Source: Curtobacterium guangdongense (GTDB taxonomy: Bacteria > Actinomycetota > Actinomycetes > Actinomycetales > Microbacteriaceae). From it: a DNA stretch of 64,000 nucleotides. Positions within the stretch are counted from its first letter, which is position 1, and the number at the start of each line of letters is the position of its first letter. Under the pieces are notes generated by a model. That model saw only the letters and a list, made by a program, of their open reading frames with translations, ran no database searches and was not told the DNA's origin. The position numbers were made by a program, and so were the translations under genes. This document shows, piece after piece, positions 8,982-17,616 of the stretch. The DNA is taken from positions 310,001 to 374,000 of the forward strand of contig NZ_JBMPIT010000001.1 of the NCBI RefSeq assembly GCF_049341845.1, read 5' to 3'.

Positions 8982-10172
8982 TCACTGCTCGGGCAGGGGC
9001 TCCTTCGGCAGCTTCCGCAGCTTGGCACGGCGCTTCCGACGCTCGGGGATCATCGAGCGCATCTCCTCGAGCTTGCCGAAGCACAGCAACCGGTCACCCG
9101 GCTCGAGTGCGACGCCGCTCCGCGGGTTCGGGATGACGTTCGACCCACGGTGCAGGGTGAGGACCGTGATGTCACGGTCCCAGAGCCCGGAGTCCTTGAT
9201 GGTCTTGCCCACCAGGTCGGCGTTCGTGTGCACGAGGAGTTCGGCCACGCCGTAGCCCGTCGACACCGACAGCCGCTGCCGGACGTCGATCTCGGGGAAC
9301 GCGACCTGGTTCGCGATGAAGTCGATGATCGCGCCGGCGATGTCGAGGCCCGTCGCCCGCTCGATGCCCTCGAGCCCCGGGGACGAGTTGACCTCCATCA
9401 CGAGGGGCCCGTCGTTGCCCTCGAGCATGTCGACCCCGGCGACCCGCAGGCCCATGATCTGCGCCGACCGGACCGCCGCCTCCTCGTACTCCGGGGTCAG
9501 CGTGACCTGCTCGACCGTGCCGCCACGGTGCACGTTCGAGCGGAACTCGTCGCCGCTCGCACTCCGGCGCATCGCCGCCACGACCCGGTCGCCGACGACG
9601 AGCGCGCGGATGTCCTTGCCGCGGCTCTCCGAGATGAAGCTCTGGATGAGGACGTTCTGCTTGGTGGAGTGCAGGGTCTCGACGATCGACTCGGCGACCT
9701 TCGCCTCCGGCGCCAGGATCACGCCGATGCCCTGGGTGCCCTCGAGGAGCTTGATCACGACCGGGGCTCCGCCGACGCGCTCGATCGCTCCGCGGACGTC
9801 GGCACGCCCGGCGACGAACGTGGTGGCCGGCATGCCGATGTCGTGGCGGGACAGGATCTGGTTCGCGCGGAGCTTGTCACGGGAGTTCGTGATGCCGTTC
9901 GCGGTGTTCGGCGTGTACACGTCCATCTGCTCGAACTGCCGGACGACCGCGGTGCCGTAGTACGTGATCGAGTTCCCGATGCGGGGCAGGATCGCGTCGT
10001 AGTCCGAGAGCAGCTTGCCGCGGTACTGCAGGTCGGGCGCGTCCCCGGTCAGGTCGATCGCGAAGCGCAGGGTGTTGAGGACCTTCACCTCGTGACCACG
10101 GTCGAGCGCTGCCGCCCGGAGCCGCTGCGTCGAGTACGCCTGCGGGGCGCGCGAGAGGATGGCGAGTTTCAT
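8982..10172 (-). CDS. rimK: RimK-family ATP-grasp ligase with C-terminal RCK_C-like domain
   Basis: 396 residues. Residues 1 to about 300 match RimK, an ATP-grasp enzyme that adds glutamate residues to the C-terminus of ribosomal protein S6 or to related acceptors. ATP-grasp landmarks are VVIKLLEGTQGIGV, SRGKDIRALVVGD and VMEVNSSPGLEGIE. About 90 extra C-terminal residues (from about 310: VAELLVHTNADLVGKTIKD and VALEPGDRLLCFG) resemble the TrkA_C/RCK_C ligand-binding domain, absent from E. coli RimK. It is divergent from a retropepsin-like protease of the type that partners RimK in pseudomonads. Confidence 0.88.
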   Translation of the reverse strand: MKLAILSRAPQAYSTQRLRAAALDRGHEVKVLNTLRFAIDLTGDAPDLQYRGKLLSDYDAILPRIGNSITYYGTAVVRQFEQMDVYTPNTANGITNSRDKLRANQILSRHDIGMPATTFVAGRADVRGAIERVGGAPVVIKLLEGTQGIGVILAPEAKVAESIVETLHSTKQNVLIQSFISESRGKDIRALVVGDRVVAAMRRSASGDEFRSNVHRGGTVEQVTLTPEYEEAAVRSAQIMGLRVAGVDMLEGNDGPLVMEVNSSPGLEGIERATGLDIAGAIIDFIANQVAFPEIDVRQRLSVSTGYGVAELLVHTNADLVGKTIKDSGLWDRDITVLTLHRGSNVIPNPRSGVALEPGDRLLCFGKLEEMRSMIPERRKRRAKLRKLPKEPLPEQ

Positions 10173-10227
10173 CGAGGAGGCTCCGCGGGTTCTGGGATGG
10201 CGACGGCGACGCTCCATGCTGTCAGAC

Positions 10228-10252
10228 GGACCACGCATACCGCGCGTGGTCC
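10228..10252. promoter_or_regulatory. Dyad in the rimK / protease divergent promoter
   Basis: Arm GGACCACGC (10228-10236) and its exact complement GCGTGGTCC (10244-10252) are separated by seven bases. The site lies in the 95-base gap between the two start codons, so one factor could control both genes. Confidence 0.45.
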
Positions 10253-10267
10253 TGCCAGGATGGGGAC

Positions 10268-10750
10268 ATGGCCGACGCCCCGAAGACCACCCGTCGCGGG
10301 CCGATCGTCTCCGGGTGGCGTGAGTGGGCGGCGCTGCCGGACCTCGACATCCCGTGGATCAAGGTCAAGCTCGACACCGGTGCACGGACCTCCGCCCTGC
10401 ACGCGTTCGACCTCGACGAGCTCCCGGGGAACCGGGTCCGCTTCTCGGTGCACCCCTGGCAGGACTCCGACGCCGACCCGCAGACCGTCGAGTGCGAGGT
10501 CCACGACCGTCGCGTGATCCGCAGTTCCTCGGGGCACACCCAGGAGCGCATCGTCGTCCGCATGGCGATCGAGCTCGCGGGTCACTCGGTCGACGCCGAG
10601 GTCACGCTGAGCAACCGCGACCAGATGGGCTTCCGGATGCTCATCGGGCGAGAAGCACTGCGACAGGGCTTCGTCGTCGACCCCGCCCGGTCGTTCCTCG
10701 CCGGACGGGCACCGAAGGAGATCCGCCGACGCAACCGCGGACGGGTCTGA
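10268..10750 (+). CDS. Retropepsin-like ATP-dependent zinc protease family (RimB-like)
   Basis: 160 residues, matching the small putative ATP-dependent zinc protease family (PF05618). The DTGARTSALHA block near residue 36 carries the aspartyl-protease-like DTGA signature, and LIGREAL near the C-terminus is the usual second landmark. In Pseudomonas the homologue RimB works with RimK to control S6 glutamylation. The divergent rimK here supports the same pairing. The stop is three bases from the convergent desaturase stop. Confidence 0.82.
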   Translation: MADAPKTTRRGPIVSGWREWAALPDLDIPWIKVKLDTGARTSALHAFDLDELPGNRVRFSVHPWQDSDADPQTVECEVHDRRVIRSSSGHTQERIVVRMAIELAGHSVDAEVTLSNRDQMGFRMLIGREALRQGFVVDPARSFLAGRAPKEIRRRNRGRV

Positions 10751-10753
10751 CGC

Positions 10754-11827
10754 CTAGCGGAACCGCTCGACCATCGGACACGCGAAGGGGTCGGACGCGG
10801 ACAGCCCGACCTCGTTGAGGTACCGGACGACGATCGCGTACGAGTGCACGAGCGTCGTCTCGGTGTACGGCACGTCCTGCTCGGCGCAGTACTGCCGGAC
10901 GATCCCTCGCGCAGCCCGCAGGTTCGGCCGCGCCATGCTCGGGAACAGGTGGTGCTCGACCTGGTGGTTCAGCCCGCCCATGAAGTACTCCACCCACCGG
11001 CCGCCGGTGATGTCGCGGGAGGTCAGCACCTGGCGCGAGAAGAAGTCCACGCGGCGACCGGCCTCGATGATCGGCATCCCCTTGTGGTTCGGCGCGAACG
11101 CGATGCCCATGCAGAACCCGAAGACGCCGAGCTGGACGCCGAGGAACGCGAACGCCACGCCGAGCGGCAGGAACCAGAACACGGCGCCGAAGTACAGGAC
11201 GAACCGTCCGAGGAACACCGAACCCTCCGCCCAGCGCCGCTTCACACCGTCGCCACTGGTGTAGGTGCGGATGGACTGCCAGTGCAGGTTCGCGCCCTCG
11301 ACGAGGAGCATCGGGAAGAACGCGTACCCCTGCACCCGCACGAGCACCCTGAGGAACCCGGTGCGGCTCGCGGCGTCCTCCGGTCGGAACGAGATCGCGT
11401 CGAAGGAGATGTCCGGGTCCTTGCCGACGGTGTTCGGGTTGGCGTGGTGCCGGTTGTGCTTGGTGATCCACCACGCGTAGCTCACACCGGTCAGGAACGT
11501 GCCCGCGTACCGAGCCGCACGGTCGTTCCAGGTGTGGGACGCGAAGACCTGCCGGTGCGCGGCCTCGTGGGACAGGAACGCGAACTGCGTGAAGACCAGG
11601 CCCAGGACGCCGGCGACGATCAGCTGCCACCAGGAATCGCCCAGCACGGCGAACGATCCCCCGGCGAGCGCGAGCACGGCCGTGAGGACGACGATCAGCC
11701 CCCAGTACCAGCCGGTACGCCGCGCGAGGAGCCCCTCGTCCTTGATGCGGCCGAGGAGCGCGGTGTAGCTCGACGTCCCGCTCGGTCCCGCGGGCCGGTG
11801 CCCGGTGGGAGTGTACGTCTCAGCCAT
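10754..11827 (-). CDS. Membrane fatty acid desaturase, front-end type
   Basis: 357 residues with the three histidine boxes HEAAH, HNRHH and QVEHH binding the di-iron centre. Membrane helices lie at about 42-62, 66-86 and in the middle of the protein. The Gln in QVEHH is typical of front-end (delta-5/delta-6) desaturases, but no cytochrome b5 domain is fused. It introduces a double bond in membrane acyl chains; regiospecificity cannot be read from sequence. Monocistronic, with the ATG at 11827. Confidence 0.88.
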   Translation of the reverse strand: MAETYTPTGHRPAGPSGTSSYTALLGRIKDEGLLARRTGWYWGLIVVLTAVLALAGGSFAVLGDSWWQLIVAGVLGLVFTQFAFLSHEAAHRQVFASHTWNDRAARYAGTFLTGVSYAWWITKHNRHHANPNTVGKDPDISFDAISFRPEDAASRTGFLRVLVRVQGYAFFPMLLVEGANLHWQSIRTYTSGDGVKRRWAEGSVFLGRFVLYFGAVFWFLPLGVAFAFLGVQLGVFGFCMGIAFAPNHKGMPIIEAGRRVDFFSRQVLTSRDITGGRWVEYFMGGLNHQVEHHLFPSMARPNLRAARGIVRQYCAEQDVPYTETTLVHSYAIVVRYLNEVGLSASDPFACPMVERFR

Positions 11828-11910
11828 GGTGGCCTCCTGGTTCGGCTCCGCTGCCGTAACCAGGGACCAGGGCTACACACCGGATCGTACGCCGACGATC
11901 CTCGCGCTCC

Positions 11911-12624
11911 TCAGGGCAGGACCAGCCGCCGCTCGATGATCGCCCGCGCGACGTCGGCCAGCGGTTCCTGGTGCGACCTGGCGTACCGGCGGATCAGCGC
12001 GAACGACGTCTCCATGTCGACCTGGTGGGTGTGCGCCACGAAGCCCTTCGCCTGCTCGATGACGACCCGGCTGTCCAGAGCGTGCTGGAGCTGGCGCTGT
12101 GCGATGTCGGCGTGTTCGAGGGTCCGCTGCTGCAGGATGCTGATGGTCGCGACGTCGGTGAGGGCCTGCGCGGCGAGGGCGTCGTCCGGGTTCAGCTCCC
12201 CCTCGGACTCACGGAACAGGTTGAGCGACCCGAGGGTCGTCTCGCGCAGTCGCATCGGGATGGAGAGCACGGACGCGTAGCCGAACTGCGCCGAGGCGTT
12301 CGCGAACCGCGGCCACCGCTCCTGCATCTCGGCGGGGTTGCGGACGGAGACCTGTCGTCCGGTGGCGAAGCACTCCACGCACGGCCCCTCGCCGGCGTTG
12401 AGCTGCAGCAACCCGACGAAGCTCGACCGCTCGCTCGTCGACGCCAGCACCTCGAGCTCCTGGTGCTGGTTGACGAGCAGGATCCCTGCGGCGGACGCGT
12501 CGAAGAGGTCCACGACGGTGTCGACGAGGTTCTGCAGGAGTTCGACGACGTCGTAGTCGTCGACGAGGGTGTCGGTGAGCGCCACGAACGTCTCGACGAG
12601 GCGGTGCTCGCGTGTCGATGCCAT
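11911..12624 (-). CDS. GAF-ANTAR RNA-binding regulator
   Basis: 237 residues. A GAF sensor domain (about 10-165, LNAGEGPCVECFATGR) is followed by an ANTAR domain (about 170-235, ALDSRVVIEQAKGFVA and ADVARAIIERR). ANTAR proteins bind paired hairpins in nascent RNA and prevent termination. The ligand of the GAF domain is unknown. It lies 12 bases after a second GAF-ANTAR gene and is probably cotranscribed with it. Confidence 0.88.
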   Translation of the reverse strand: MASTREHRLVETFVALTDTLVDDYDVVELLQNLVDTVVDLFDASAAGILLVNQHQELEVLASTSERSSFVGLLQLNAGEGPCVECFATGRQVSVRNPAEMQERWPRFANASAQFGYASVLSIPMRLRETTLGSLNLFRESEGELNPDDALAAQALTDVATISILQQRTLEHADIAQRQLQHALDSRVVIEQAKGFVAHTHQVDMETSFALIRRYARSHQEPLADVARAIIERRLVLP

Positions 12625-12636
12625 GATGTGTGCTCC

Positions 12637-13335
12637 CTAGCTCTCGTGACCGTACGGTCGGTCGAGGTCGATGCGTCTGGCGATGACGTCGGATGCCACT
12701 TCCCGCACGGTCCGCTCGGTGGCGAACGCGTGCGCCTGCAGGACGAGCAGCGCGTCCGCGACGGTGACACCGAGCTGCGCGGCCACCATCCCCGTCGCCT
12801 GGTGGACCTCTCTCCGCGAGTATCGTCCCTGGTCCATGTCAGCGCGTCCGTCGGACGCCGCGTCGAGGAGGGCGCCGCGCAGGACACGCCTGGCCGCCAC
12901 CTCGGTGAGTTCGACCGCGCCACGGATCTGCCCGACGGTGAGCACGTGCGCCCGGTCGACGGACAGGTCGACCGCACCGACGGGGATGTTCCCGATCCGC
13001 ATGGGGAACGAGAACACCGCGCCGATGCCGGCGCGGAGCAGTGCCTCCAGCGCTGCGGGCCAGCGGTCACCGGTCGTCGCCGACAGATCCGGTTCGAGCA
13101 CCGGCCGGCGGATCGCGAGCGACTCCCAGCACGGCCCCTCACCGAGGTCGAGCTGGATCTCGTCGACCCGTTCGGCGATGGCGTCGCTGGCGCACACCGT
13201 CGCGGAGCCGAGCGGGTCGCCGAGCGTCGAGATACCGACTCCGGAGACCGGCAGGACGGCGAGGAACGCCGGGCAGAGGTCGGCACCGTCGGGGGCGGCT
13301 TGCATGGAATTCGCGGCGGCGGTGAACTCGCTCAT
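12637..13335 (-). CDS. GAF-ANTAR regulator, second copy
   Basis: 232 residues with a GAF domain (about 15-165, LDLGEGPCWESLAIRRP) and a C-terminal ANTAR-like domain (REVHQATGMVAAQLG and VREVASDVIARRI). The frame runs far upstream, but the ATG at 13335 starts just before recognisable GAF sequence. Upstream gene of a two-gene operon. The pair resembles a duplicated sensor whose members differ mainly in the GAF domain. Confidence 0.82.
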   Translation of the reverse strand: MSEFTAAANSMQAAPDGADLCPAFLAVLPVSGVGISTLGDPLGSATVCASDAIAERVDEIQLDLGEGPCWESLAIRRPVLEPDLSATTGDRWPAALEALLRAGIGAVFSFPMRIGNIPVGAVDLSVDRAHVLTVGQIRGAVELTEVAARRVLRGALLDAASDGRADMDQGRYSRREVHQATGMVAAQLGVTVADALLVLQAHAFATERTVREVASDVIARRIDLDRPYGHES

Positions 13336-13433
13336 CGGGGCCTTCGGTGGAGGTAGACCGTGCTGGACATGAAGCGCTCCTTCGGCCGCGCGATCGGACG
13401 CCGCGCACGGCACTGTCCGATTCGCGCTCCACG

Positions 13434-14015
13434 CTACTCGACCTGGTCGGTACCCGGTGCACGGAGCAGGGCACGGAGCGCGTCGTCGAGCGGCCCGGCG
13501 ATCGCCGGGTCCGAGGCGGACGCGAGCGGTTCCACCCGGGTGGACGTCCGGAGCATCGTCATGCCGAGCACGACCGACAATGCGATCTCGGCGCGGAGCA
13601 GCAGGTCCTCGGTGACGTCGGCGGCGACCACGCCCGCGAGCCGTTCCGCGTAGCGCCGGAGCGTCTCCCGCCGGATCGCGTCGGCACCGTCGTCGCCGGA
13701 CGACCGCAGCAGCAGCATGAGCTGGACGGAGTCGTCGTCGCTCGGCGACCGAACGCTGTGCCCGACGAGCTCGCGCAGCGCGTGCTCGAGGTCGGGGGGA
13801 CGGACGACGTCCGGGTCGAGGTCGTGCACCACGCGGTCCAGGCACGCGCGGAACAGGCCCTCTTTCGACACGAAGTACCGGTTGATCAACGCGACGTTGA
13901 CCCCGGCGTCCGCCGCGATGTCCCGCACCGTCGTCGCCTTGTACCCGTCGAAGGCGAACCGGCGCCTGGCGGCCTCCACGAGGAGCCGCCGGGTGGCCGC
14001 AGCGTCCTTGCTCAT
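13434..14015 (-). CDS. TetR-family repressor of the adjacent efflux pump
   Basis: 193 residues with an N-terminal helix-turn-helix (TVRDIAADAGVNVALINRYF) and a variable ligand-binding C-terminus. It is divergent from an MFS drug transporter, and two similar 16-base sites lie between them, the usual layout of a self-regulated efflux repressor. Confidence 0.9.
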   Translation of the reverse strand: MSKDAAATRRLLVEAARRRFAFDGYKATTVRDIAADAGVNVALINRYFVSKEGLFRACLDRVVHDLDPDVVRPPDLEHALRELVGHSVRSPSDDDSVQLMLLLRSSGDDGADAIRRETLRRYAERLAGVVAADVTEDLLLRAEIALSVVLGMTMLRTSTRVEPLASASDPAIAGPLDDALRALLRAPGTDQVE

Positions 14016-14044
14016 GGTCGAAGCGTACCGGGACGAGCCACGAT

Positions 14045-14105
14045 GTAAGCAACTGTTGACATCTGGCGGGAACTCCGTACGATCGTCGAGTCAACAACTG
14101 TTTAC
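14045..14105. promoter_or_regulatory. Two TetR operator-like sites
   Basis: GTAAGCAACTGTTGAC (14045-14060) and GTCAACAACTGTTTAC (14090-14105) agree at 13 of 16 positions when one is reverse-complemented and share CAACTGTT directly. Their starts are 45 bases apart, between the TetR and MFS start codons. The second is a near-palindrome (GTNAACA..TGTTNAC). Confidence 0.6.
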
Positions 14106-14124
14106 ACGACGAGCACGGAGCACG

Positions 14125-15600
14125 ATGACCGAGACACTGCAGAGCCCGCGGACCGGATCGCACCCGACCACCGACGGACGCCGACCGAACAGCACGGCGA
14201 TCATCGTCTACCTGTCCCTCGGCGGCCTGTCCTTCGCCGTCCTGCAGTCGCTGGTCGCACCCGCCCTGTCGACCATCGGCCAGGACCTCGGCGTCTCGAC
14301 GAGCGCCGCGAGCTGGGTGCTCACCGCCTACCTGCTGTCGGCGTCGGTGCTCACGCCGATCCTCGGTCGTCTCGGCGACATGATCGGCAAGCGCAAGGTG
14401 CTCATCGTGGTCCTCACGATCCTCCTGGTCGGCGCGGGCACCGCAGCCCTCGCACCGAACCTCGGGACGCTCATCGTCGGGCGTGCCCTGCAAGGTGCCG
14501 CTGGCGCCGTGATGCCGCTCTCCATCGGCATCGTCCGTGACGAGCTCCCGAAGGAGAAGGTCAGCGTGACGATCGGCCTGCTCTCGGCGATCTTCGGCAT
14601 CGGCGCGGGGGTCGGCATCGTCGCCGCAGGCCCGATCGTCGAGCACCTGTCGTGGCACTGGCTGTTCTGGCTGCCCGCCGTGCTCGTGGTCATCGCGCTG
14701 CTCGGAGCGATCTTCGGCATGCCGGAGTCCCCGGTCCGCAAGCCCGGTCGACTCGACATGGTCGGCACCCTCGTGCTCGCCGTCTCGCTCGTGTCGATCC
14801 TGATGGCGATCAGCGAGGGCGAGACCTGGGGCTGGGGCGACGGCAAGACCATCGGGCTGTTGGTCCTCGGCGCCGTGGCACTCGTCGCGTTCGTGCTGGT
14901 CGAGCTCCGGGTCGCCGAACCCCTCATCGACGTGCGGCTCTTCGCCGTCCGTGGCGTCTGGACCGCGCACGTCGTCGCGCTGGTGTTCGGCTTCGCGATG
15001 TTCGGCACGTTCGTCCTCGTCCCGACGCTGCTCCAGCTCCCGACGGCCGTCGGGTACGGCTTCGGCAAGGACGTCACCGAGGCCGGGCTCTTCCTGCTGC
15101 CGACCGTCGTCATGATGGTCGTCGCCGGGCCGATCGCCGGCGTGCTCGTGCGGAAGGTGGGCCCGAAGCCGCCGATGCTCCTCGGCGGGATCGCCATCGT
15201 CGCCGCGTTCCTGCTGCCCGCGATCGCGCACGGCGAGCTCTGGCAGGTCGTCGTCTCGGGCGTCCTCACCGGCATCGGCATCGGCTTGGCGCTCGCGGCG
15301 TGCTCGAACGCGATCATCGAGAGCGTCCCGGCGAACCAGACCGGCGAGGCGATCAGCGCCAACACCGTCGTCCGCACGATCGGCTCGAGCGTCGGTACCG
15401 CCGTCATCGCCGCCCTGATCACCTCGCACAGCACGCCCCAGGGGCTGCCGACCGACGACGCGTTCACGATCGGGTTCTGGGCGTGCACCGGTGTGGCGGT
15501 CCTCGCGGTGCTCGCCGCACTGGCCGCGCCGTCGATGCGCGCCCGCCGGGCAGCAGCCCGGGCGGCCGGGATCACCGACCTCGACGAGGTCGCCGAGTAG
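14125..15600 (+). CDS. MFS drug efflux transporter, 14-helix EmrB/QacA type
   Basis: 491 residues with about 14 predicted membrane helices. Motif A (GRLGDMIGKRKVL) follows helix 2 and motif C-like sequence (GIGAGVGIVAAGP) lies in helix 5, typical of proton-drug antiporters. Substrate unknown. Divergent from TetR, which probably represses it, and followed by a perfect palindrome that should terminate transcription. Confidence 0.9.
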   Translation: MTETLQSPRTGSHPTTDGRRPNSTAIIVYLSLGGLSFAVLQSLVAPALSTIGQDLGVSTSAASWVLTAYLLSASVLTPILGRLGDMIGKRKVLIVVLTILLVGAGTAALAPNLGTLIVGRALQGAAGAVMPLSIGIVRDELPKEKVSVTIGLLSAIFGIGAGVGIVAAGPIVEHLSWHWLFWLPAVLVVIALLGAIFGMPESPVRKPGRLDMVGTLVLAVSLVSILMAISEGETWGWGDGKTIGLLVLGAVALVAFVLVELRVAEPLIDVRLFAVRGVWTAHVVALVFGFAMFGTFVLVPTLLQLPTAVGYGFGKDVTEAGLFLLPTVVMMVVAGPIAGVLVRKVGPKPPMLLGGIAIVAAFLLPAIAHGELWQVVVSGVLTGIGIGLALAACSNAIIESVPANQTGEAISANTVVRTIGSSVGTAVIAALITSHSTPQGLPTDDAFTIGFWACTGVAVLAVLAALAAPSMRARRAAARAAGITDLDEVAE

Positions 15601-15614
15601 CACCGGACCGGTGA

Positions 15615-15658
15615 CGGACGGGAGGCTCGGTGCCAGCTGGCACCGAGCCTCCCGTCCG
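15615..15658. repeat. Palindromic repeat copy 1 (perfect 44-bp palindrome)
   Basis: Arm CGGACGGGAGGCTCGGTGCC (15615-15634) is followed by AGCT and the exact complement. It sits between the convergent MFS and ABC permease stops. Related copies are at 18156-18203, 33440-33483 and 63491-63530. Placement fits a bidirectional terminator; repetition of the sequence itself suggests a REP-like element. Confidence 0.85.
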
Positions 15659-15673
15659 GTGGGTGGCCCGCGC

Positions 15674-16435
15674 TCAGCCGACCTTGCGTCGGTACTGCAG
15701 GGTCGCGACGACCGTCGCGACCACGAGGATCCCGACGAGCCAGGCGAGCGCCACCCAGATGTCGGATCCGACCGCCTGCTGCGCGAAGAGGGCGCGGATC
15801 GTGTCGACGATCGACGTCACGGGCTGGTGCTCGGCGAACCAGCGGACCGGCCCCGGCATGGTGTCCGTCGGGACGAACGCCGAGCTGATGAACGGCAGGA
15901 AGATCAACGGGTAGCTGAAGGCGCTCGCGCCGTCGACCGTCTTGGCGGACAGCCCCGCGATCACCGCGACCCAGGTCAGCGCCAGCGTGAAGAGCAGCAG
16001 GATCCCGGCGACCGCGAGCCACGCTCCGACACCCGCACCGGTGCGGAACCCCATGGCGAACGCGACACCGACGACCACGACGAGCGAGACCGTGTTCGCG
16101 ACCAACGACGTCAGGACGTGCCCCCAGAGCGCACTCGACCGGGCGATCGGCATGGACTGGAACCGCTCGACGATGCCCTTCTGCATGTCGAGGAACAGGC
16201 GGTAGGACGTGTACGCGATGCCCGATGCCACCGTGATCAGGAGGATCCCCGGCAGCAGGTAGTCGACGTACGACCCCGTGCCGGTGTCGATCGCGCCGCC
16301 GAACACGTACGTGAACAACAGCAGGAACGCGATCGGCATCACTGCGGTCGTGATGATCGTGTCCGGGCTCCGCAGCACGTGGCGCAGCGACCTGCCGGTC
16401 AGGGCGGTGGTGTCGGCGATGACGTGCGTGCTCAT
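15674..16435 (-). CDS. ABC-2 type export permease
   Basis: 253 residues with about six membrane helices and the ABC-2 signature region near the C-terminus (PLIFLPFISSAFVPTDTMP). It pairs with the ATPase just upstream; ATGA overlap shows translational coupling. DrrB-like, so it probably exports a drug or lipid. Last gene of the PadR operon. Confidence 0.9.
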   Translation of the reverse strand: MSTHVIADTTALTGRSLRHVLRSPDTIITTAVMPIAFLLLFTYVFGGAIDTGTGSYVDYLLPGILLITVASGIAYTSYRLFLDMQKGIVERFQSMPIARSSALWGHVLTSLVANTVSLVVVVGVAFAMGFRTGAGVGAWLAVAGILLLFTLALTWVAVIAGLSAKTVDGASAFSYPLIFLPFISSAFVPTDTMPGPVRWFAEHQPVTSIVDTIRALFAQQAVGSDIWVALAWLVGILVVATVVATLQYRRKVG

Positions 16436-17262
16436 GCTGCGCTCCTGGTGCTCGTCCCGGTCGTGATCGCCAGGAAGACCTCTTCGAGGGTGGGCTGCTG
16501 CTCGACGTACTCCACGCGCGTCGGTGGGAGCAGTCGCTTCAGGTCGGCGAGGGTGCCGTCGGCGATGATCCGACCCTCGTGCAGGACCGCGATGTGGTCG
16601 GCGAGCTGTTCGGCCTCGTCGAGGTACTGCGTGGTGAGGAGCACCGTCGTGCCGGCGGCGGCGAGCTCGCGGACCGCCGTCCAGACCTCGATGCGGGCCT
16701 GGGGGTCGAGGCCGGTGGTCGGCTCGTCGAGGAACACGACGGCGGGGTCCCCGATCAGGCTCATCGCGATGTCGAGTCGACGCCGCATCCCGCCGGAGTA
16801 CGTGCCCGCACGCCGGGCCCCGGCGTCGACGAGGTCGAACCGGGCGAGCAGGCGGTCCGCGACCCCGCCGGGATCGGCCAGGTGCCGGAGCCGCGCCATC
16901 AGGGCGAGGTTCTCGCGGCCGGTCAGGACGTCGTCCACCGCGGTGAACTGCCCCGTGAGGCTGATCGCCTGACGGACGTCCGAGGCACGGGTCACGACGT
17001 CGTGCCCCTGCACGCTCGCGGTGCCGCCGTCCGGCTTGGTCAGGGTGGCGAGGATCCGCACCACCGTGGTCTTTCCGGCGCCGTTCGAGCCGAGCAGGGC
17101 GGTGATGCTGCCCCGCTGTACCTCGAGGTCGAGGCCACGGAGGACGTGGAGGGTGCCGAAGGACTTGTCGAGCCCCCGGACAGCGATCGCCGCGACGGCG
17201 GTGTCCCGGACGGCGGTGTCCCGGGCGGCGGTGTCCCGGGCGGCGGTGTCCCGGGCGGTCAT
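16432..17262 (-). CDS. ABC exporter ATPase, DrrA-like
   Basis: 276 residues. Walker A GSNGAGKTT, signature TYSGGMRRRLDIA, Walker B AVVFLDEPTTGLD and a C-terminal extension as in daunorubicin-resistance ATPases. The first 22 residues are a repetitive ARDTA-type tail encoded by 15-base repeats and precede the normal domain start (AIAVRGLDKSFG). ATGA overlaps with both neighbours. A later start is possible but would lose coupling to the DUF1048 gene. Confidence 0.92.
   Translation of the reverse strand: MTARDTAARDTAARDTAVRDTAVAAIAVRGLDKSFGTLHVLRGLDLEVQRGSITALLGSNGAGKTTVVRILATLTKPDGGTASVQGHDVVTRASDVRQAISLTGQFTAVDDVLTGRENLALMARLRHLADPGGVADRLLARFDLVDAGARRAGTYSGGMRRRLDIAMSLIGDPAVVFLDEPTTGLDPQARIEVWTAVRELAAAGTTVLLTTQYLDEAEQLADHIAVLHEGRIIADGTLADLKRLLPPTRVEYVEQQPTLEEVFLAITTGTSTRSAA
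17196..17255. repeat. Four 15-bp tandem repeats at the ATPase N-terminus
   Basis: Units of CGGCGGTGTCCCGG(G/A) at 17196, 17211, 17226 and 17241, read on the plus strand. The last three are identical and the one at 17196 differs by one base. In frame they add five residues each (ARDTA/ARDTAV), so copy-number change would alter tail length without a frameshift. Confidence 0.85.
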
Positions 17263-17615
17263 GACTCCGCCGCCTGTTCCTCGGTCGCCTGGGCGATGGC
17301 GTCCTGCAGCCGCTGCTGCTCCTTGCTGAGCCAGGCGCCGAGGCCGTAGTTGCGCTTGAACTCCTCAGCGAACTCGATCGCGTCGTCCCCGACGACGCTC
17401 GCGACGGGGGTACCGTCCGCGGCTGCGCGCTCGAAGAGGTCCGCGAGGTCGTCGAGCATGCGCATGAGACGCTCGGCGTCGCTCGGGCCGGTGACCATGA
17501 GGTAGCGCTCGATGCCCTCGACCGCGGTGCCGTAGCCGGCCGGGAGCGCCTTGACGCAAGCCTTGTACTCGCGCCACTCCCGCTTGTCGCCGATGAGCTT
17601 GGTGATGATGGACAT
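17259..17615 (-). CDS. DUF1048 family protein
   Basis: 118 residues, soluble and helical, with the family's WREYKACVKALPAGYGTAVEGIERYL region. DUF1048 proteins are commonly encoded between a PadR regulator and an ABC exporter, as here; their biochemical role is not established. Two bases separate it from the PadR stop, and its own stop overlaps the ATPase ATG. Confidence 0.85.
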   Translation of the reverse strand: MSIITKLIGDKREWREYKACVKALPAGYGTAVEGIERYLMVTGPSDAERLMRMLDDLADLFERAAADGTPVASVVGDDAIEFAEEFKRNYGLGAWLSKEQQRLQDAIAQATEEQAAES

Positions 17616-17616
17616 G

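Noticed and set aside
12637..15603. 988-residue minus-strand frame across GAF-ANTAR, TetR and MFS genes
   Set aside because: Only the last 232 residues are real; the rest is antisense or out of frame with TetR and the MFS transporter.
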